Position numbers and translations under genes: made by a program. Below, in pieces: positions 45,406 through 56,248 of a stretch of 64,000 nt of DNA; position 1 is the stretch's first letter; every line of letters begins with the position of its first letter. The notes below the pieces were generated by a model that was not told the DNA's origin, did not search any database, and saw only the letters and a list, made by a program, of their open reading frames with translations. The stretch is from Isoetes taiwanensis (lineage: Eukaryota; Streptophyta; Lycopodiopsida; Isoetales; Isoetaceae), in assembly GCA_021234155.1 (NCBI GenBank), contig JAJEKV010000004.1:5400109-5464108 (forward strand), read 5' to 3'.

Positions 45406-45503
45406 GACAAGACTTTCGTCTGTTACAAGCTCCCTCTGGATAGTTGACACGGTAGACAAGACTTTCGTCTGTTACAAGCTCCCTCTGGACAGTTAGCAGT
45501 CAT
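45406..45503. repeat. 49-bp tandem duplication
   Basis: GACAAGACTTTCGTCTGTTA starts at 45406 and 45455, nearly identical units. Confidence 0.85.
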
Positions 45504-46118
45504 GTGCACATAGCGGCTGGTTACTGCCCTCCTATACGAGTATTGAGAGTTTGGGTAATTCGAAGGCTAACGATGTAGTAGATGGTTTTTTTGCGGTCAG
45601 GCAATGGATAGCTAACCATAAGCAGAACAAGTCGAAGGCACTATATACGGAGTACCAGGGAAGACTCAACCCAAAGCATACGATTCAAAGCGGTTGTAAA
45701 CAAGATATGTCCCCTCTAAGAAGCCTGAAGCAGAGAAAAGTACAGAGAAGTCCGGGATCCCAGCATTGGAGAGTGTAGCAGAGAAAAAGGAAAAGATGCA
45801 CGTCAAGGGGATATGAAGTACACCTAAGCTATTGCTCGGTGGAATGAAGAGGTCTGGTCAATCCCTTGATGATAGTGCCTCAAGAGGGAGACTATTGTGA
45901 AGGTGTTGAGCTTGATGAACCTACTGAATATGTCAAGGTCAGTCAAGAAAGCAATGACATCGTGAAGAAGACCATTCACGAGGATGTCTTCTTCGAGTAG
46001 GTCTAGCAACTGCATAACCAATGAGCCATTTATGGCAAACCAAAGTAAGGCAAGCCCGGGCAGTCATAGGCTCGTTCTTATTCGGTGAGTTATCTTTTAC
46101 TTGCACAAATCCTTGGAC

Positions 46119-46140
46119 AAATTGGGCGGGCGCCCAATTT
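46119..46140. repeat. GC-rich near-palindromic box 1
   Basis: Core ATTGGGCGGGCGCCCAAT flanked by A/T; first of six similar boxes. Confidence 0.75.
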
Positions 46141-46191
46141 AGCTTATGGTGGGCATCCACGTTCTAGTGCAAGTAACTGACACGTCAGGGC

Positions 46192-46212
46192 AAATTGGCG
46201 CCCGCCCAGTTT
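46192..46212. repeat. GC-rich near-palindromic box 2
   Basis: ATTGGCGCCCGCCCAGT core, opposite polarity, 73 bp after box 1. Confidence 0.75.
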
Positions 46213-46265
46213 GCCCCTGCGGGTTCTTTATTGGCCTCGCAGGTTGAAATTGGATCCCCGTGGCT

Positions 46266-46287
46266 AAATTGAGCGGGCGCCCGATTA
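46266..46287. repeat. GC-rich near-palindromic box 3
   Basis: ATTGAGCGGGCGCCCGAT core, 74 bp after box 2. Confidence 0.75.
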
Positions 46288-46354
46288 GACTCCCTCGGGA
46301 AACCGATCTAACACCTTAGTATAACTAATGGATGGATTAGCAGGCCACACAGGC

Positions 46355-46369
46355 AAATTGGGTGGGCGC
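46355..46369. repeat. GC-rich box 4, left half (split by the LTR element)
   Basis: AAATTGGGTGGGCGC ends exactly at the LTR element; the right half (GGCGCCCGATTCG) resumes at 49434 after the element. GGCGC is the duplicated target. Confidence 0.8.
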
Positions 46370-47138
46370 TGATACAATTCATGTATATTTGGGAAGTTGT
46401 AGCAACACAGAATCATAGAACCGTAATGAAATAATAGAACATCGAACTAAAGAAACTGTATTCATGCACATATGATATGGCAGCACCATTAACCACCCAA
46501 CCGGATCCACTAGGTTATGGCAAAACACAAGTGCTCTGGCAAATACAAAGCTCTGGCATTTGGCTTATTGGCCTTCCAGACTAATCTAGCTACTCCAAGT
46601 AGCCACATCTCATAAAAACAATTGCAGATCTATGATGTCGCTATGGCCGTGATCTGTGACCCCTTGTCACATTTTCGGCCATTACTCTCTCCTCCGGATG
46701 AACTACGTAATGTGTCGCTCCAATTCGAAAACTAGACTCCGAGCCGGTTCCAACGAGGTAAAGGTCGCTTTAATCGGAGCTCTGGTTGTGGAGATATGCC
46801 CAACTGAAGTTTCGGTTCTATTTATAGATCTCTCTGCTACTTCAGCCTTTTTTAGCAGGCAGTTGCCTTTTTCCCAAAATATCTCCTTGCCTTTAATTAG
46901 ATTATATGACTTATCATATGGGACATTATCTAGGATCTTTTTCTCAACTAATAATTATCCCAATGATAGTGCCTCGACCCCTTCCATAAATATCAATGGT
47001 TCTTCACACCCAAATGCTATGTTATCCTACGCCCCTTTATATTATTAGGTGACCTTAGGAATAACATTTACATAGTATTTGCCATAATTCCAATAACCCA
47101 TTCACCGTGGACCACTCCCCCGTGCTTGCTCTATATCA
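46370..47138 (-). repeat. 3' LTR of the hairpin-rich element
   Basis: 769 bp; matches 48665-49433 with few differences. Confidence 0.9.
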
Positions 47139-47656
47139 ATCCATCCCTTCTCAAGATAGATCGTCCGCGATCGTCCAAGATACGCTCAGTTTCAATCCAT
47201 CCCCTCTCAAGATGAACACCCCGCGATCATCCAAGATACGCTCCATTTCAATCCATCCCTTCTCAAGATGGATCTTCCATGGTCATCACCAGTCTGAAAG
47301 TTTTATAATCCCTGCAAAACTCCAGAAGGGTTACGGATATCTGCATACTTCCACAGTACGATATATCCCTTGTACCTCCGTGGTACATTATTATCTTTCG
47401 TACCTCCGCGGTACTACTTGATTGTATCGCCACCACGATACAGTGTATCTCCAAGATACGGATGCAACTTTGTCAAGCCAATTGTGTTGCAATCACAATT
47501 ACTAATCTTCCAAGAAGTTACATCTTATGCTCTCTTGTTCAAGCCGATTGTGCTGCAGACACAATCACTAATGTACCAAGAGGCATTCCCTATCTAGTAT
47601 ACCATGTTCAAGCCGGCTACGTTGCAATCGTAGTCACTAATCTACCATGGGTATAC
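47139..47656. repeat. Array of short hairpins with constant frames and variable stems
   Basis: Consecutive inverted repeats: ATCCATC/GATGGAT (47251-47273), GTACC-TCCGT-GGTAC (47372-47386), GTACC-TCCGC-GGTAC (47400-47414), GTATCG/CGATAC (47424-47441), GTATC-TCCAA-GATAC (47445-47459), AATTGTG/CACAATT (47480-47500), GATTGTG/CACAATC (47546-47566), and GGCTACG/CGTAGTC near 47615-47635. The last three share the left frame TCAAGCC and right frame ACTAAT. Three 53-bp tandem units (47139-47275) open the array. Further hairpins lie at 47910-47928 and 48136-48152. Confidence 0.75.
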
Positions 47657-48191
47657 ACAACAAAAGTATCTATCCTTTATTCCAAATAAAGAAATTCAAC
47701 TTAGGAACTTTACCCATAAGCCTGTCCCATAGGAAACAATTTGAGATTCCACATCCAAATCTTTACCGTCCACATCCTTAACAGCTTCTATGTAAAGTGT
47801 CCTCCCCAATGCTTAACACTAAGCAAACCTGCAAATAAGGTCAATATTAATATAGATGACTTCCCAAGTCAAATATTTATATAAATGACTCCCAGGGCCA
47901 ATCAATCTCTCAGATCACCACGATCTGACTCCGCAATCCCAAGCAGGATGCTTTTGCGGTTCTCCATACTCAGGCCTAAAGATTGGAATTTACACAGGCT
48001 CAAATGATCAAGATGAACTTCTAGAGATGGCAAGAGGTTATGGTGGGTAGTTTGGCTGTTATGACAAAGCAGAGCTCAATGTTTTGCAGCAGTGGTTTAC
48101 TTGTCTCCATGATAACTCGTCTTCACGATAAACTACTTGTCTCCATGACAAGCTTTTCCATGACAACCCAGTAGTCACAATCCCCAAAGGA

Positions 48192-48557
48192 TCATAGAAG
48201 TTTCCCCAATAATCCGAACTCGTTCACAACAAGTCGGTCCATATACTTCGAGCATTCTCCACGAAAGCACCGAGTTTTCTCTGCTACTGATGCTCCAGTT
48301 TCGCTTGTAGCAATAGTCACCAAATCCACCTCAGTTCCATTAACTGCTCTAATATTCAAATCATATGATTTCCCTTCATGTATAAAGGCCTTTACTCCAC
48401 TAGGATAATCCAGATATCTTCTTGTGATCCCCAAAATGATAATCTCCTCTTCGTTCCGTTGCCATGCTCCAGCAAAATAAGAATTAATAGTAGTTCTTGC
48501 AGCACATATAAGAACAATAATCTTTACAGCCCTCTGGGAAATTCCTAGCTCCATCAT
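48192..48557 (-). CDS. 121-codon ORF inside the non-autonomous LTR element
   Basis: ATG at 48557, stop at 48192. The product has a mixed hydrophobic N-terminal helix (AVKIIVLICAARTTI) and a later charged part with VDLVTIATSETG. I recognise no domain; it lacks gag zinc knuckles. It sits just inside the 5' LTR on the element's sense strand, where gag would be, so it may be a gag remnant, a captured gene fragment, or chance. Confidence 0.3.
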   Translation of the reverse strand: MMELGISQRAVKIIVLICAARTTINSYFAGAWQRNEEEIIILGITRRYLDYPSGVKAFIHEGKSYDLNIRAVNGTEVDLVTIATSETGASVAEKTRCFRGECSKYMDRLVVNEFGLLGKLL

Positions 48558-48664
48558 TTCTGATCTCTTTAATTCCTCTCACAGATTAGTGAGTCCAACT
48601 TCCACTGGTGATCCCATTGCCCATGGTTCCCAAAAGAATCGCAAACCTTCGCTCTAATACCACT

Positions 48665-49433
48665 TGATACAATTCATGTATATTTGGGAAGTTGTAGCAA
48701 CACAGAATCATAGAACCGTAATGAAATAATAGAACATCGGACTAAAGAAACTGTATTCATGCACATATGATATGGCAGCACCATTAACCACCCAACCGGA
48801 TCCACTGGGTTATGGCAAAACACAAGTGCTCTGGCAAATACAAAGCTCTGGCATTTGGCTTATTGGCCTTCCAGACTAATCTGGCTACTCCAAGTAGCCA
48901 TATCTCATAAAAATAATTGCAGATCTATGATGTCGCTATGGCCGTGATCTGTGACCCCTTGTCACATTTTTGGCCATTACTCTCTCCTCCGGATGAACTA
49001 CGGAACGTGCCACTCCAATTCGGAAACTAGACTCCGAGCCAGTTCCAACGAGGTAAAGGTCGCTTCAATCGGCGCTCTGGTTGCGGAGATATGCCCAACT
49101 GAAGTTTCGGTTCTATTTATAGATCTCTCTGCGACTTCAGCCTTTTTTAGCAGGCAGTTGCCTTTTTCCCAAAATATCTCCTTGCCTTTAATTAGATTAT
49201 ATGACTTATCATATGGGACATTATCTAGGATCTTTTTCTCAACTAATAATTATCCCAATGATAGTGCCTCGACCCCTTCCATAAATATCAATGATTCTTC
49301 ACACCCAAATGCTATGTTATTCTACGCCCCTTTATATTATTAGGTGACCTTAGGAATAACATTTACATAGTATTTGCCATAATTCCAATAACCCATTCAC
49401 CGTGGACCACTCCCCCGTGCTTGCTCCATATTA
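48665..49433 (-). repeat. 5' LTR of the hairpin-rich element
   Basis: 769 bp; next to the PBS-like sequence. Confidence 0.9.
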
Positions 49434-49515
49434 GGCGCCCGATTCGACACACTGTCGGATGTTGGTTAACACTCATAAATCTCCACATGGTGTCTTCTCT
49501 TTGGGGTTCACTGGG

Positions 49516-49538
49516 CAATTAGGGCATCCACCCAATTT
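49516..49538. repeat. Diverged box 5
   Basis: CAATTAGGGC ... CACCCAATTT, decayed version of the same box. Confidence 0.5.
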
Positions 49539-49629
49539 CCTGCCAGGGGGTTATTTTTTTTTTTTTTTTGACAATAAGTGGTCAACCACACCTCTACCTA
49601 TCTCACTATCTGTATCTATGTGTTGCAGG

Positions 49630-50373
49630 ATTTGGTGCCCACAGCAAAGCAAACTCTAAGGACTAGGCCTGTGCATGACTATGATTACTTTGTCTACTTG
49701 GACGACGAGACATGGGCTATGTGCAAGGAGGTGGTCCAGTTGTTTTACGAAGATCTTATGAAGGACGAGAAGGGAGAAAGCAAAGTGAAGGGTCGTCTGC
49801 GGATGTTCACGAACAACAACTGTTCTGTTTGAAGTCGATGCATCCAATGGACTTGCAGAGACTGCTGGGCAAGATCAAAGCAGGCACCACCTTTCTTAAG
49901 GGCTGCAAATCCTATATAGGAAGGAGGATCATGAAAGTGAAAACCCTTGAGTTGAAGAAAATTGGCATTGTGGAGTGGGCTCTTTTCAAGTACCTCAAAG
50001 ATGTGAAGAAAGAGCAGTTCAAGGACATGGCTAGCGTCAGGAATGTGGATCCCATCTTCACGGAGAACTTAATGTGTATATTTGCAAACAGTGTCAGCAG
50101 ATGGACAGAGAGCCGCAACGAAAGTCAGAAAGAGACCCTTCCAAAAGTGATAATTGCTAAGGTGAACTAGTATCTTCTTGGACCAATGGAGGAGGGCAAC
50201 AAGAGTTTCAGGTGTTATCAAGTAAGTCCTATGGGGATGTATGTTGATGCAGTCAATACATCAGCACCCTTCGTAGACTGTGATTTCAGGAACACGAGAA
50301 CTTTTAATACTATGGAGGACTATCAAAAGTTCCTAGATCAGATAAGCATATTGACTGACCAGCAAATTTATTA
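49630..50373 (+). pseudogene. Unrecognised coding-like segment with frameshift
   Basis: A pyrimidine-rich tract ending TGTTGCAG (49622-49629) looks like a 3' splice site. It is followed by a protein-like frame (DYDYFVYLDDETWAMCKEVV) that shifts near 49790-49800 into a second frame (LLGKIKAGTTFLKGCKSYIG, IVEWALFKYLKDVKKEQFKD) ending at 50170, then a third short frame to 50373. A possible donor (CAA|GTAAGT) lies at 50219/50220. Residue composition looks like a real soluble protein, but I do not recognise the family. It could be a decayed gene or an unknown element's ORF. Confidence 0.4.
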
Positions 50374-50680
50374 GATCTCTGTGAGTGTTTGGCTGCCATA
50401 AAGACTATAGACGATGGTAGCTGTGTGTGAATCAGAGCATACCAGGATCCCAGCATGAAGACTACCTCGAGCTAGGGTGCACGAGCTTCAAACTCTTGTG
50501 CTACTGATGTACATGGCAAGAGAGCAAGTGATCGTGCCAGTCTTGGATGATCTGAACCTCTATTTCACGAGTGTTGACCATCCTCAATAGCATTCAAAGG
50601 TTTCATATCATCTCAAAGAGGTAGATGACATCGAAAAGAATTTTCCGGACGTTGATTGCGCAATAGTTAAGATTCTACTC

Positions 50681-50702
50681 AAATTGGGCGCCTGCCCTAT
50701 TT
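50681..50702. repeat. GC-rich box 6
   Basis: ATTGGGCGCCTGCCCTAT core, about 1.15 kb after box 5. Confidence 0.6.
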
Positions 50703-50883
50703 CATCAAGCTTGTTGATTGGACTGACTGTGTATGTCTCTTGCAACATACTGGCTATATTGTTCTTGGTGGGAGAAGGGTGTCGGCGGCGGGGGAGCGGC
50801 TCTGGTGTCGAATCAATTGGACCCTTGATTTCTTTTCTGGTGGTGCATTCAGCAAGGTCGCACTATGAAAAAGGTATAAAGCC

Positions 50884-51129
50884 TTGGCATTTGAGAGCGA
50901 TGAGGTGCGATGCGAGAAGCTTGTTCGAATATTTGACCAGCTTGAAGTAATGTTGGACAAGAAAAGATCGAAGGCTCGAGCCCAACAGCAATTAACCTTG
51001 GGGAGAAAGAAACATGCTGCGTTCAAAGCCCAAGAAACACCTATGAGCACAGCCAATTCCTTTCTCGTAGAAAACAATAGAGGAGGCATAGAAATGCTTC
51101 GCTTAAGTAAGAGCTTCCTGGTCGAGTAA
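50884..51129 (+). pseudogene. Unrecognised short coding-like segment
   Basis: An 81-codon frame rich in charged residues with a helical stretch (RIFDQLEVMLDKKRSKARAQ). No known family; it may belong with the preceding fragment. Confidence 0.25.
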
Positions 51130-51471
51130 TTGAAAAGCCCATGGGCTTTTGGATCACAGTAGCTTGAACTTTTCATGAAGAAGAAGGAAAACATTAATGC
51201 TCTGGCACGGACCACCTTGGTATGCACCCGAAACGTCGTTGAAAGTAGTTCCAAATTCCAGCAGCTATTTTTACAAGAGAGGCTCCCGAGAGCTCAAGAT
51301 CGGGGAGCACAAGACCTGGACCCGAAAACTCAAGATCCTGCCACGAGGAGTCGGAGCAACAAACCGAGAAGTCTTCCACATGAATCAGATTAGTATGGAA
51401 ACAAGCCCATGGGCTCTCAGGAAGTCATGATGAGGATGGCAATTATCAAGGATGCTGCAGAGCATGCTCAA

Positions 51472-51830
51472 TCATTGATAGAGTATCCAAGTCTCTAATG
51501 GAGTGAGTAGTGTTGCCCAAGAGCATGATAGCCACAGCTTCACTTCACGCTGTCTACATTGCTTCTCATAAAGCTTCATGAAAATTGGTTTGAAAGCATT
51601 GTGGATCCACAAGTCCTCCATTCTCAGGAGCCTCTTCCGTGCCTTTGCGCTATAAATGTAGGCTTTGAGAGATACGAGGCATTCTACTAGCACCACCCTG
51701 GAGAGCTGAGCCTTTGCATTATACATTTGAGCCGACCCTTTCTCTTAGAGTTTCTTGAGCTGAGCTCTTATCTCCTTCTTCTCATGCATATTGAGTTCCC
51801 TTTGCACCTCCGCTGCAGCTCATTGGCATG
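51472..51830 (-). pseudogene. Unrecognised helical coding-like segment
   Basis: The minus-strand reading is Lys/Arg/Leu-rich and probably coiled coil (NMHEKKEIRAQLKKL, interrupted by stops, then AKARKRLLRMEDLW). No family recognised. Confidence 0.25.
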
Positions 51831-53337
51831 GGCCAGAATGGGTTCGGAGATTTGGTGTTGCATCTGTTAATGTATGACCCTCTCTACATCTGGTTACAAC
51901 CATTCTGAAGCTTGAAGATGAATCGGTGAAACTTGGACTTACACAACTTCACCATCTCCATGCAATGGTTTGCCTTAAATACACCACTCATCCACGGCCT
52001 GCCATCTCACCTACCTGCACGAACTTCGAGGTAAGATACCTTTCCCATTTCTTCATCATCACTTTTCTATTTTCTTGGGTGAATTATAGAATCATGCCAG
52101 CATATTCCATTATTTTCAACAAAAAAACTCTGTATTCTTAATAGTAGCCACCATTTGAGATATTCATGGACTTGCAGAAAGTCCATATTTAACGAAATTG
52201 TGCTTAGACAGATTTTTTTCGTTTTTGGTAGTTCCTGTGGTAATTTGAAATCTTTCATCATGCATAAAGTCGGCCCATTTCTTTTCTAGCCTACTTTTTG
52301 GTTTAGGCCTTTGCCCCATTATTGTTTACCATGACCAATTTTTATGCCAGTACTTCTGGATTTATCTTTTACCATCTCTTCTACCTATAAGCTCCAGTTT
52401 TTACTTTTAGCACTTGATTCCATGTTGTTGAGCCGGAAATTGCTCATGCATTATTAACCCAGCAATCCATTTGACATCTTCATATTTTAGATGGTGCACA
52501 AGCTGTCCAGGGTAAAGCGTTATTAGCAATTTTGTATTGGGTTCTGCAAAGCTGCTAGAGGAACTTCGCATGAACTTGTGCAAAGATGAGGAACAGGGAG
52601 CATGAAGTAGTATCGATTAGATTACTGGGCAGTTGTAGGCTTGCTTTCAATTACAATGAAAAGCCCGTTCTTTCACTGCCTCAGCATCACTTCCACAAGG
52701 TTTGATTCCAGCATCACTTCCACAAGATTTGATTCTGGTTTTCCCTATTCCTCCTATTTCTTTTCACTTATATAACATTACCTCCATGGCCTTTGTATCT
52801 AATTTAGTTTTACATTGATAAATAAGTAGCAATTACTTTCTTCATGCATGCTTGATAAGAGGATGAAGCACAACACTCAAATTTTTGTTTAGCGAAACAT
52901 ATGATAAACTTATTCCAACCTACAGTAACGAACATCCAATTCTAATTGGATCATTTAATATGTGATATGATAAAGATTGAATGGCCATATCGCAATCATT
53001 GTATCATAGCACGACACTATTGTGGAGGCATTCATTGAAACGTACACCCTATGAATGTTTTGATACTAACAATGTTGTATAAAAGCACATTTTGCTAGCA
53101 AGCTTGCTATTAATCTTTTAACCTATTCTATGATTTGCCTAGCCATTGTTATAAAACCATTGAAGATGATCCTCAACTCTTATATGACACAACTTTTATC
53201 ACATAATACCTAATGTCAAAGTTTAATTGAACTCTAAATGGAAAGGTGTTGTACAATAATCTAAAAATTTAATGCACACAAAAACTTTACAGACCAGCAA
53301 CACATGTGCAAGTCACAATTCAATTCAGTAAGCTCAT
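51831..53337. other. AT-rich intergenic sequence
   Basis: No gene or element recognised. A 27-bp tandem duplication (CAGCATCACTTCCACAAG) lies at 52682-52735. Confidence 0.5.
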
Positions 53338-54900
53338 TTACAGGTTACTAACATTAGCCCAGCGACGCTGGGCATCGTAACTAGTAATGTGGTGTGATGG
53401 TATGTTGAGTAAAAAATATTCATCTTCAAAGGCTCTCACTTTGTAGCACTGACAAAGCCTATCCTTGCAAGGCTCCCTAATCCATCTGCCTGTCTCAACT
53501 TGGAGACATTGTGCACCTGTGTGAATCAAGACGATGAGTCTGTGCTTCTTTCATAGCAGATGGGTACGCAGGTTGCGTTGTAGGTCCCATTCCAATGTGG
53601 GGGTTATATGGCACTGGTAATGTGTTGTCTTGACCTGTCCAAGGGCGTTGACATCCTAAAGTTTGTTGAGGAAGCAACCATCAATGTACTGCCTCAAGTA
53701 TGGCAATCCGCCTCTCTTTGTACTTGTATGCACCTGTGCTCTTGCATATTCCATCTGGCTAGCCACTGAACTCTCATTTCCTTCCAACAGGTTTTGAGGC
53801 ATTGCAGCCCCATTGTCACAGTGTAAGCCAGGCTAGGTAAATGAACATCGTCCATATTGATCTCCTTTTGAAAACAGACGATGTGGTGATTAATGGGCTT
53901 CTCTCTGAAGAGGCAAGAAGCATGTCTACTACAATAGGATCTATTATGGGACCGTGGACTTCATTCTCAGAAGGCCTTCTGCACTTACTCCAAGTCATTC
54001 CAGGTTGCAAGGGATACCATTGGGCCCCTAAACTTCAACCCCATATAGAAGGATGGGCTCCACCAAGACCCTAAATAAGTACGCCTGATAGGCCCAATCA
54101 TACAACTCTGCCCTATGACTGTTATTCTGCATCACATACAATGTCTTTTAGCTGGTTGTCACTCGTAACTGGATGGAAGTATTCCAATACATTATAGAAG
54201 GAAACTTCACTCCCAAATATTTGTAGGTGAGTGTCAATTCCACATTTTGCCTCATATAACTGATTGAGTGAGGGCCTTGCCTGATATGAAGATAATATAA
54301 GAACCATCTATTTTAGACAGATTAACATGCATGTCAGTCGTCTGGCATAATGTGTCCAAAGCATTGAGATATTACATGTAAGCTAAGAGGAGGTCTACTA
54401 CTAGTGCAGAAGTTGAGCTCTATCCGTAGAAACCATTTGAGTGTTGGGGTGTGCCCAACCGTACCGTATAAGTATGGATTAAGGCTTTTTTTGCTTGAAT
54501 TCCATATAACTTATATGAGAAATATGGTAGGGGTATGTGAAATACGAGAGATTAAGGATTAATTTCTTTTAACCTTATGCACACACATGCCATATGTATC
54601 TTACATTTAGTTACAACACTTGGTCAGCAAGCCATCTTTTTAACTGATCAATGTAATGCCCAAACAACATTGGAGAGAGAGGGCAGCCCCAATGAACCCT
54701 GATATTGCTATCAAATGGTTGGCCTATCGGCTGCAATCGGCCTAAGCATGTCTCATATAGCTTGTAACTGCATTCTGTAGATCCACAGGGACCCCCAATT
54801 GTCACAATCTTACCCAAAGCTTTTCCCAAGGCACCATTTTAAAAGCCCTCGCGAAGTCTACGAAGCAACAATACAGGTCTTGCTGACAGTTCCTGCTGTC
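53338..54900 (-). mobile_element. LINE copy 5, decayed
   Basis: Minus-strand order: an RT piece (IRVHWGCPLSPMLFGHYIDQL, about 54640-54700), a post-RT region (54122-54307), VEPILLYGVEV and a WNDLE linker near 53970-54075, and the Cys/His block remnant (VETGRW ... CQCYKVRAFEDEYFLL) at 53338-53529. The order matches LINE copy 1. Many stops and frame changes; it is the oldest copy here. Confidence 0.75.
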
Positions 54901-54928
54901 TTCAACCAGCCACAGTGGTCGAGGGAAC

Positions 54929-56248
54929 TTGGAATTGACAAGTAAAGGCAAGAGCATCCTTCAGGTACCAAACACTTTGTACGCACTGGGTATGCTTTTT
55001 ATTTCTATTTTAGTTGCCAAATTAATGGATGCAAGACTTTATTTTTCTATAAGACCAGTTGCAAATTCTTTAAAGATAGTGTCAAGATCTTTGATGCTCA
55101 AAGAAATGGAAGTTTGTTTGAATTGAATTTAAATGTCATCAATAAAGTTTTTGTACGCACTTGACATTTGCACTTGGGATACGTAAATTGTAATAGCATT
55201 AAGATTGATAAAAAACATGGATTACTGGATGGGCTAGTGTTTGATAATGAAGAGCATGGGGTGTGAATCATCTATGCTAGGTATGCAAAGCAGAGTACCT
55301 TTTAAAAATAAAGGCAGACGTGCAGATGTGTTACTTGCTTTAGTACATTCAAATGTATGTGGACCAATGCAAGTACAGAGCCTTAGAGAAAACTATTATT
55401 TTTCCACATTTATTGACAATTGCAGTAGATAACCCAAATGCTATTATCTCAAATCCAAGGATCATGTATTCAATTCTTTTAAGCTTTATATTGCAGAAGT
55501 AGAACAAGATACTTCGTCCCATGTCAAATGCTTAAGATCTTATCTTGGAGATGAGTATAAATTAGATGAATTTACGATGTTTTGCCAGATGAATAAAATT
55601 AAAGGGCAGTATATATAAAGCTATATGCCTCAGTAGAATGGTGTAGCAGATTACAAGAAATCACCATTATGGATGCATCTAGATGTATGCTAAAACACGC
55701 TAGATTGCCTAATTGCTTGTGGGGAGAAGCGGTCGCAGTGGCATGCTATGTGTAGAACATGTTCCTAACCGCAGTAGTGCATGGAATAGTTTCTGAAGAA
55801 GTATGGACAAGAAATAAACAATCTGTACAATGCCTGAGGGTTTATGGATGTTTAACATATATGCTGGTACCTGAAGAGAAAAGAAGAAAACTAGATGCAG
55901 AAGCATTTGCACCTTTAGGATATGATGAGGAGTCGAATGGGTATAGATTATCTGATCCATCTAGATGCAAAGTGTATATAGCAGAGATGTCATGTTTGAC
56001 GAGAGATATTATAAAGGACTAGAAAAATCTAGACAAAGCAAGAGGAAGAAGAATGGATGCTTGAAGAATATCTGGATATCGCCAAAGAAGAGGAGAACAT
56101 CGTGGCTGAATCAGTGAAGCCACCTATCTTGACCATATATGATGATATAGATACTGATCCAGATGAAGGACATGAGGCCATAGAGGTCGATAATGAACGA
56201 GGTAACACATGAAGGAGGACGCCATAGCAGAATGAGAGGGAAATAGAC
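54929..56248 (+). mobile_element. Copia remnant C, protease-integrase part
   Basis: LQVPNTLYALGMLFISILVA (about 54960-55020) is the protease C-terminal phrase. The GAG-pre-integrase and integrase follow with many stops: KSRVPF-like near 55285, RCMLKHARLPNCLWGEAVAV near 55682-55740, then the post-core CLRVYGCLTYMLVPEEKRRK and GYRLSDPS (55830-55970). The rest of pol continues at 57830 after an insertion. Confidence 0.8.

Larger units (their letters stand above)
44482..46118. other. 3' flank of ICP55, no recognised gene
   Basis: The 3' UTR end cannot be placed; no clear AATAAA was found close by. Two short tandem duplications are visible: 32 bp at 44855/44887 and 49 bp at 45406/45455. Small ORFs at 45189-45780 have no recognisable domain. 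Confidence 0.5.
46370..49433 (-). mobile_element. Non-autonomous LTR retrotransposon with hairpin-rich interior
   Basis: LTRs of 769 bp at 46370-47138 and 48665-49433 (TGATAC ... ATATCA), GGCGC duplicated at 46365-46369 and 49434-49438. The minus-strand orientation is set by a PBS-like TGGTATTAGAGC just inside the right LTR (about 48651-48662) and a purine tract (GAGAAGGGATGGAT) beside the left LTR. The 1.5-kb interior has no gag-pol; it holds a 121-codon ORF and a series of short inverted repeats. The two LTRs differ at roughly fifteen positions by eye. Confidence 0.88.

Noticed and set aside
46119-46369. CRISPR-like array
   Set aside because: Regular repeats with different spacers look superficially similar, but there are only four boxes in strongly eukaryotic DNA, they vary in sequence and orientation, and there are no cas genes.
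46370-49433. Plant retrozyme with hammerhead ribozyme
   Set aside because: LTR-bounded, non-coding and rich in hairpins, but I could not find the CTGATGA and GAAA hammerhead core on either strand.
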